A stretch of 50,730 bases of DNA. It comes from Megasphaera cerevisiae DSM 20462. GTDB lineage: Bacteria; Bacillota; Negativicutes; Veillonellales; Megasphaeraceae. The first letter of the stretch is position 1; each line of letters opens with the position of its first letter. The stretch spans positions 1 to 50,730 of the forward strand of contig NZ_LEKT01000020.1 of NCBI RefSeq assembly GCF_001045675.1. The letters run 5' to 3'. The notes beneath the pieces are model-generated. The model saw nothing but the letters and a program-made list of their open reading frames with translations, did no database searches and was not told where the DNA came from. Positions 45,685 through 50,730 of the stretch are shown in pieces. A program made the position numbers and the translations under genes.

Positions 45685-45726
45685 GAACGGCGGCACATAA
45701 GTAAGCGTGCTGCTGTTCTTTTTTTT
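45685..45726 (+). terminator. Terminator after fixX
   Basis: GAACGGCGGCAC (45685-45696) pairs with GTGCTGCTGTTC (45707-45718), two G-T pairs, followed by eight T bases. It is the first clear terminator after the lutC promoter. Confidence 0.85.
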
Positions 45727-45839
45727 GCGGAACCATGAGTTTGATATGGGGGGTTCAAGAGCAGGCCGTATTGATGGTATAATAATAAAATGCAATATAT
45801 CACTACGCATACAGGAACCCCGCATAAGGAGGCATACAT

Positions 45840-46541
45840 ATGACAGATGTACAACTGACCTTTTTGGCTCACAGCGGTTTTGCCGCAGAAACAAAAACAA
45901 AAGTATTGGTGTTTGACTACTATAAGGACCCGGCCGGTGCTGTCCGATCCTATGCCGGCGGCAAAAAGCCTTTATGGTTTTTTGTCAGTCATTGGCATGA
46001 AGATCATTTTAATCCGGCTATTGCCGGCTTTGAGCGGAGTACGGCTCACTATATTTTTAATGCGGAAGTTCCCTTTCACGGCCCGGCGGCGAAAAAAATG
46101 CAATCCATGAATATATATGATACAATACATATAGAAGATACAACGATTACACAATACGGCTCGACTGATGCCGGTGGTTCGTTTCTTGTGGAAACGGATG
46201 GCTGCACGATTTTCCATGCCGGGGATCTGAACTGGTGGCATTGGCTGGGAGATACGGACGAAAATAATGCAGAGGCAAAGGCCAACTTTGACCGGGAAAT
46301 GAAAAAGCTTGCCGGGCTGGATGTAGATGTTGCCTTTTTTCCCGTAGATGCCCGATTGGAGGAAGCCCGTGAATGGGGTGTCAAACGCTTTTTAGACGTC
46401 GTGCAGGTGCGAAGGCTCCTTGTCCCTATGCACTATTTTGGTACGCCGTGGATACCGTCACAGGCATTTATGGATACATATGGACAGGTACCCTTGTGGA
46501 TTCCGATACAGAAAGGTGATACGACGGTAATTCATGTATAA
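45840..46541 (+). CDS. Metallo-beta-lactamase-fold hydrolase
   Basis: A 233-residue UlaG/YtxM-like metal hydrolase. The metal motif is SHWHEDHFNP, with later HAGDLNWWHWLGDTDE and the C-terminal PMHYFGTPW carrying further ligands. Hydrolysis target unknown. The ribosome site AAGGAGG is good. It starts a second cluster with the two DUF445 genes; spacing to the first of these is 45 bases. Confidence 0.88.
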   Translation: MTDVQLTFLAHSGFAAETKTKVLVFDYYKDPAGAVRSYAGGKKPLWFFVSHWHEDHFNPAIAGFERSTAHYIFNAEVPFHGPAAKKMQSMNIYDTIHIEDTTITQYGSTDAGGSFLVETDGCTIFHAGDLNWWHWLGDTDENNAEAKANFDREMKKLAGLDVDVAFFPVDARLEEAREWGVKRFLDVVQVRRLLVPMHYFGTPWIPSQAFMDTYGQVPLWIPIQKGDTTVIHV

Positions 46542-46586
46542 ATCAGGTATTGATTGCACTGGCTTGCGGGCCGGAGGAGGAATAGA

Positions 46587-47861
46587 ATGACTGGATTAGA
46601 GACGACAACACAGTATAGACGCAGCCGCATAGCCAATTACATTTTGGGCATTGCGGCAGTGATCCTGCTGCTGGCGTACCCGTTTCAGGACTTTTTTTGG
46701 GGCGGGCTGTGGACACATTTAGCCGGGGCGGCCCTCATTGGCGGCTTGGCGGATTGGTATGCTGTTACCGCATTGTTTCGAAAACCGTTGGGAATTTCCT
46801 TCAAGACAGGGCTGATTCCCAACAGTAAGGAACGGATTGCCGAAATGGCGCGGCATATGATTGAAAGTGAAATCCTGACGGTTCCCAATATGTATAATGT
46901 GCTGAAACACCATCCTATATTGGAAACGACACTGGAGTACCTATACTCGGAAAAGGGATTCCAATCAGCGGAACGTGTATTGGGACAGATCCTCAATACC
47001 TTCTTGTATACCGTTGATATGCAGACTGTAGTCAAAGCTTTTTCCGGTATGGGAGAAAAGGCAATTGAAAAAATTGATATTGCGCCTATGATGAGCAAGG
47101 CCATCAAAATTGGCCTGCAAGGTGAGTCGGGAAAAGATTTTCTCGACTTTATGATACTTCATCTGGAAATTATGGTAAAAAGTGATGCCATGAAAAAATA
47201 TATCGGTGAAATTTACCGGGAATCGCTGCATCAATATGAAAAACGCAATTTCTTTTTTGCCTGGGCTATCAAGGCGGCTCTGGCCAGCGACCTGTTCAGT
47301 CCAGACCATGTAGCACTCAAGCTCCAGGCCAAGGCATTATCTATATTAGCTGAAGCCAAAAAAACAAACTCGCTGCAGCGGGAAAAAGCCTTGCGATATT
47401 TGTGGGCACAGGCTGAAAAAATAGAATTCAATGCGGAATGGAAGGAACGCATTGAAAGCTATAAGATGCGCATGTATAAAAGTCTCGTGACCCGCCCGGA
47501 TATGAGGGAAGCCTGGCAGCGATATGTCCAGGACCCGGAACGGCAAAAACGGATTTGCCATATTGCAGCCGGATATGCTGTCAGCAAACTGGAAACGTGG
47601 CAGCAGAGCACGACTCAGGTAGAGCAAATGAATCGCGTAGCGCTAGCCCTGGCAGCGCGGGAACTGAAACGGCTGCAGGTGTGGTTCGGCACAACGGCGG
47701 AAAAAGAAATTATGCAGTATGACAGCCAGCAGCTGGCAGAACAGCTGGAAAACAGCGTTTGGTATGATCTGCAGATGATTCGTGTCAACGGTTCACTGGT
47801 CGGAGCTGTTCTTGGTGCCGTTATTTATCTGGTTATGTACAATGTGAAGGGGGGCATGTAG
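46587..47861 (+). CDS. DUF445 membrane protein, copy 1
   Basis: A 424-residue DUF445 (YheB/YjiN-type) protein of unknown function. The N-terminal helices with GAALIGGLADWYAVTALFRKPLG are the family mark, a long helical cytoplasmic or external middle follows, and a last helix IRVNGSLVGAVLGAVIYLVMY ends it. Start 46587 follows GGAGGAGGAA. The second DUF445 gene starts two bases after its stop, so they form a pair. Confidence 0.88.
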   Translation: MTGLETTTQYRRSRIANYILGIAAVILLLAYPFQDFFWGGLWTHLAGAALIGGLADWYAVTALFRKPLGISFKTGLIPNSKERIAEMARHMIESEILTVPNMYNVLKHHPILETTLEYLYSEKGFQSAERVLGQILNTFLYTVDMQTVVKAFSGMGEKAIEKIDIAPMMSKAIKIGLQGESGKDFLDFMILHLEIMVKSDAMKKYIGEIYRESLHQYEKRNFFFAWAIKAALASDLFSPDHVALKLQAKALSILAEAKKTNSLQREKALRYLWAQAEKIEFNAEWKERIESYKMRMYKSLVTRPDMREAWQRYVQDPERQKRICHIAAGYAVSKLETWQQSTTQVEQMNRVALALAARELKRLQVWFGTTAEKEIMQYDSQQLAEQLENSVWYDLQMIRVNGSLVGAVLGAVIYLVMYNVKGGM

Positions 47862-47863
47862 CG

Positions 47864-49147
47864 ATGACATATCGTCAGCGGGCAAACGGCATTCTGGCCC
47901 TGTCCTTTTTCTGTTTCTGCCTGATTTTTTGGTGGTGGGATACGCATGAAGTAAGTTTAGCGGAGGAATTGCTTTTCTTTGTCATTCAATCGGCTCTCAT
48001 CGGCAGTATTGCCGACTGGTTTGCCGTGACCGCGTTGTTTGAAAGGCCATTGGGCTTCCCGTACCATACGGAGCTTCTCTACAGCCATCGTCATCAGATC
48101 ATAGACGGCATGACTAAAATTGTTTCGGAAAAACTGCTTCAGCCTAATATGTGGCAGGATAAGCTGTATCAAATATCATTTATGGATAAAGTGACCACCT
48201 GGCTGAAAAGCCCCGGCGGCAATGAAAAATTTCGGACCCTGCTGTATGAAGTGGCGCAGCGGTTTTATCGATATGCGCAGCAGGGTGGCACACAGGATAT
48301 GATTGCAGCACATATACGAGACTATTTAAAACGGCAGCCATTGGTGGGATTTTTTCAGGACCGGCTGATTTCTCTGCTGGAAGACCCGAATAGTCATATG
48401 TTCAATGATGCTGTCGGTTTGGGCAAAGAACTGGTCAACAGTGATGACTTTGACGTCATGCTGGAGCAAATCATTCGGGATTGGATGGAAGAATCAAAAA
48501 ATGGTCCGGGACTTCTTGTCACACTCAATAAATTTACAGGTCTGGTAGACACACATAAAATCGCCAAGGATATCAAAATCGGCATCCTTGCCTGGCTTGA
48601 TCAATGGGAGCATGCCGAAGGAGAACAACGGGAATGGCTGTGCCGTAAATTGGAACTGTTCCTTTATTCCATGAATGGGCAGCTGGCCTATGCCGTGCAA
48701 AACTGGCAGGATCAGTTTGTAGATTCATTACCTATCGAACGGTGGCTCAGCGCAACCCAACATGCCGGTCAGGACTATTTCATGTCGGGAGAAGGCGGTA
48801 AAGAAAAGCTTAAAGATTTATTGGAAGAACAATTTTTGCATTATCTGGAGTATTGCCGAACCTATCCGGAAATCAAGGATTGGCTGGATGAACAGATTCG
48901 GCGTGCCTGCACCGTCATCCTGGAGCACGAACATTCTCTCATTGCCGTTGCTGTACGGGATGTCTTGTCGGGCTTTGATAAACGGAAATTCAATGAATTT
49001 CTGGAACGCAAGGTTGGGGAAGACCTTGCCTGGATTCGCATCAACGGAGCCATTGTCGGCGGTACGTTAGGGCTTATTGTGTTTTCATTTCTTAAATTTC
49101 TGTATGAACCGGCGGTGGTTCCTTTTATTCGTCAATTATTTTTGTAA
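47864..49147 (+). CDS. DUF445 membrane protein, copy 2
   Basis: A 427-residue DUF445 protein with the same layout: N-terminal helices and SALIGSIADWFAVTALFERPLG, a long helical middle, and a closing helix RINGAIVGGTLGLIVFSFLKF. It differs clearly from copy 1 apart from these end motifs, so it is an old duplication. AAGGGGGGC is its ribosome site. Two different DUF445 proteins in tandem suggest a heteromeric membrane complex; the function is unknown. Confidence 0.88.
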   Translation: MTYRQRANGILALSFFCFCLIFWWWDTHEVSLAEELLFFVIQSALIGSIADWFAVTALFERPLGFPYHTELLYSHRHQIIDGMTKIVSEKLLQPNMWQDKLYQISFMDKVTTWLKSPGGNEKFRTLLYEVAQRFYRYAQQGGTQDMIAAHIRDYLKRQPLVGFFQDRLISLLEDPNSHMFNDAVGLGKELVNSDDFDVMLEQIIRDWMEESKNGPGLLVTLNKFTGLVDTHKIAKDIKIGILAWLDQWEHAEGEQREWLCRKLELFLYSMNGQLAYAVQNWQDQFVDSLPIERWLSATQHAGQDYFMSGEGGKEKLKDLLEEQFLHYLEYCRTYPEIKDWLDEQIRRACTVILEHEHSLIAVAVRDVLSGFDKRKFNEFLERKVGEDLAWIRINGAIVGGTLGLIVFSFLKFLYEPAVVPFIRQLFL

Positions 49148-49184
49148 AAAAACTGTAAAAATATAATATACTGATTGTTTTTTT

Positions 49185-49207
49185 AGACGCTGCGGCGTCT
49201 TTTTTTT
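49185..49207 (+). terminator. Terminator after the DUF445 pair
   Basis: AGACGC-TGCG-GCGTCT hairpin (49185-49200) followed by seven T bases. Confidence 0.85.
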
Positions 49208-49225
49208 GTCGAATATTGATAAATG

Positions 49226-49261
49226 GCATAAAACATACAAAAAAAAGCATAAAACATACAA
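49226..49261. repeat. Two 15-bp direct repeats with 21-bp period before the LytTR gene
   Basis: GCATAAAACATACAA is present at 49226-49240 and at 49247-49261, so identical faces recur every 21 bases, about two helix turns. LytTR regulators commonly bind pairs of direct repeats about 21-22 bases apart. The reverse strand reads TATGTTTTA, roughly similar to LytTR sites. It is a candidate binding site for the regulator downstream. Confidence 0.6.
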
Positions 49262-49283
49262 TAAATGACATGGTATTTTTAAG

Positions 49284-49301
49284 AGTATACTTTCGTATAC
49301 T
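49284..49301. promoter_or_regulatory. Inverted repeat upstream of the LytTR gene
   Basis: AGTATAC-TTTC-GTATACT (49284-49301) is a perfect 7-bp dyad between the direct repeats and a second hairpin ACTATCTT/AAGATAGT (49354-49375). The gap 49148-49533 thus holds three separate structured elements and no longer gene. Confidence 0.55.
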
Positions 49302-49464
49302 TTAAAAAATGCTTTCTTTCCATTATAATATAACCAGGTAGTGATTGCTGGATACTATCTTTGTAAGAAGATAGTACGTCACAAAAATACAATAATACCT
49401 ACAAAGGGGGGATAGGGTCTTTTCAAATACTGCAAATAGGGAATATGAGTGATAGGAGTAAGAT

Positions 49465-49521
49465 ATGCCAATAGAAATAGAACGGTGTGCAGATGTCCGG
49501 ACGGCGTCGGCGCAGCAGTGA
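49465..49521 (+). CDS. Possible 18-residue leader peptide before the LytTR gene
   Basis: ATG 49465 after AGGAGTAAG opens a frame of 18 codons (MPIEIERCADVRTASAQQ) ending at TGA 49521, 12 bases before the regulator start. The ribosome site is good and the spacing to the regulator suits coupling. It has one Cys and no secretion signal, so it does not look like an autoinducing peptide. Too short for composition tests. Confidence 0.35.
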   Translation: MPIEIERCADVRTASAQQ

Positions 49522-49533
49522 AGGGGAGAAGAT

Positions 49534-50265
49534 ATGATATGGGTTGCGATTTGTGATGATGTGCGGCTTCAGCTTCATACGATACATCAGGCAGCAGAAG
49601 GCTATTTTTCAAAACGGCATGAAAAGGTAGAGTGCTGCGCATATGACAATGCCTTTAAACTGCTGGATGATATAGAACAAAAAGGCGATTTTGATATCGC
49701 CCTGCTGGATATTTGCATGCCCGGTATTTTGGGGACAGATGTAGCCATGGAGATGCGGCGCCGTAAGTGCCGGGCTGAAATCATCTTTATTACGACCAGC
49801 GATGAATTTGCCATAGAGGCATTCTCCCTCAAAGCCGTACATTACCTGCTCAAGCCTTTTTCGCAGGCAGACTTCAACGCGGCCATGAACCGGGCGATGG
49901 AACGGCTGACACGATATCATAGCGAAAAAATTATATTTAAGCTTGTGGGGTGCGGTGTTCAGACTGAAGAACTTGATCACATTATGTATGTGGAAAGTAA
50001 AGGACATATTTTACAGATACATCTTGTCGATGGCACTATATTAGAAGTCAGGCAGACGCTGACCCATCTGATGGAAGCGTTGGACAAAAAGGCGCCGGGA
50101 CAGTTTGTATCGCCGGCAAAAGGATATATCGTCAATCAGGAAGCTATTCATATCATCAAAAGTGATTATATTGAGGTACAAGGAAAATGCATTCCCTTGG
50201 CTAAACGAAAATATCGGGAATTTCAAGAAAACTACTTTAAATTTATATTTATGAGAAATGCATAA
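49534..50265 (+). CDS. LytTR-type response regulator
   Basis: A 243-residue two-component regulator. The receiver domain has the acidic pair in WVAICDDV, the phosphorylated Asp59 in ALLDICMPG, the Thr of FITTSDEFAIEAF and the Lys of YLLKPF. The C-terminal part is a LytTR DNA-binding domain (LDHIMYVESKGHILQIHL, then FVSPAKGYIVNQEAIHIIKS, ending LAKRKYREFQENYFKF), as in AgrA/VirR regulators. No histidine kinase is beside it in this window. GGGGAGAAG is the ribosome site. Such regulators often control surface, competence or peptide genes. Confidence 0.92.
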   Translation: MIWVAICDDVRLQLHTIHQAAEGYFSKRHEKVECCAYDNAFKLLDDIEQKGDFDIALLDICMPGILGTDVAMEMRRRKCRAEIIFITTSDEFAIEAFSLKAVHYLLKPFSQADFNAAMNRAMERLTRYHSEKIIFKLVGCGVQTEELDHIMYVESKGHILQIHLVDGTILEVRQTLTHLMEALDKKAPGQFVSPAKGYIVNQEAIHIIKSDYIEVQGKCIPLAKRKYREFQENYFKFIFMRNA

Positions 50266-50606
50266 AATTATCCTTCAATAGGAATATTGTGTATGTATGT
50301 TTTTTTGTACGAAAGAATGGCTGAAATTGGCTAAAAAATGAAAAATAAAATGGAAACAAAGAATAAATATGACAAAATATGAATAATAATTCAGCGCATA
50401 TAAATATATATTTGTTAAAAGAAAAGAATAATGAATATATATTTGTATTAAATATATATATATTTAATCACGTGTGCGTACAAAAGCTATCTGGTAATAT
50501 GTCAAGACCTTAAAAGAAAGATTTGAAGAAGAAATCCAGAAAAAAGGGTACACTTAACAAACCTTTCCCTCAATCTCAAAAAAAGAGAAAGTATGTTCGC
50601 TTCGTA
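50266..50606. other. AT-rich intergenic region with TA-type repeats
   Basis: No gene is seen in 341 bases. AATATATATTTGT occurs at 50403-50415 and 50434-50446 (31-base period), followed by a long run of AT (50451-50466). The far end lies against the IS110-type transposase. Confidence 0.5.
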
Positions 50607-50730
50607 TTAAGCTTGGTCTACTCTGTTGGAAGAGTAGAGCTGATGCTTGGCCAGCAATCCAAATATCAGTCTGACTAACTTACGAGCGGTGAGCGCGAGT
50701 GCCCGTTTGTGCTGATGTGTTTTCACTTCA
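50607..50730 (-). CDS. IS110-family transposase, C-terminal part (runs off window)
   Basis: On the reverse strand a frame entering at the window edge reads EVKTHQHKRALALTARKLVR and then LIFGLLAKHQLY, ending at TAA (50607-50609). This matches the C-terminal end of IS110/IS116-type transposases. Only about 40 residues are inside the window, so the assignment is by this motif only. Confidence 0.65.
   Translation of the reverse strand, partial: EVKTHQHKRALALTARKLVRLIFGLLAKHQLYSSNRVDQA

Overview
The window reads like a chromosome segment of a low-to-mid GC anaerobic Firmicute of the Negativicutes type; a Megasphaera-like relative is my best guess. The evidence is gene content and style: a lutC/lutBA lactate-oxidation pair followed by prenyl-quinone tail genes and fixCX, a glycerol operon with the 2Fe-2S glycerol-3-phosphate dehydrogenase trio, hybrid cluster protein, methylglyoxal synthase next to pyruvate kinase, a T-box in front of cysE, and AGGAGG-type ribosome sites. 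The genus is inference only. No rRNA, tRNA or CRISPR array was seen.

Layout. 1-158: start of an IS3-type orfA leaving the window. 323-2064: a frameshifted sugar-phosphate isomerase-like gene facing an EamA transporter. 2224-7312: queC, an exported M13 peptidase, mgsA and pyk. 7466-18816: a peptide-uptake region with a lone oligopeptide-binding lipoprotein, two reverse-strand M20 peptidases (one with a zinc-ligand His changed to Tyr), an oppBCADF operon and a frameshifted M20 amidohydrolase. Both binding-protein transcription units start with the same promoter and an immediate hairpin-plus-T-run leader. 18903-27212: hcp, a ROK kinase, a MarR regulator with its MFS pump and two MarR-type operators, a cyclophilin, a GIY-YIG protein, an M48 peptidase and a surface SGNH hydrolase.

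27250-34242 is a glycerol regulon: a SorC-type regulator, glpK-glpF, and a second unit for an FAD dehydrogenase, its NAD/FAD partner and a DUF1667 protein. The glpK and dehydrogenase promoters share a nearly identical block covering the -35 box. 34377-36557 holds cysK and cysE behind a T-box whose predicted specifier is UGC (Cys). 36724-37983 is an ISLre2-type transposase.

38306-45726 looks like one long same-strand unit from lactate oxidation (lutC, a lutB-lutA fusion) through prenyl diphosphate synthase, menA-like and menG-like genes to fixC and fixX, closed by a terminator. It could be read as an electron path from lactate into a quinone pool. 45840-49147 carries a metallo-beta-lactamase-fold hydrolase and two tandem DUF445 membrane proteins. 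49226-50265 carries a LytTR response regulator behind an unusually structured upstream region, and the window ends in the C-terminus of an IS110-type transposase.

The best candidates for undescribed biology are the shared promoter-proximal hairpin leader of the two peptide-binding-protein units, the shared glycerol promoter block with the SorC regulator, the lactate-to-quinone cluster, and the LytTR upstream region with 21-bp phased repeats. All are read from sequence only, with no searches run.
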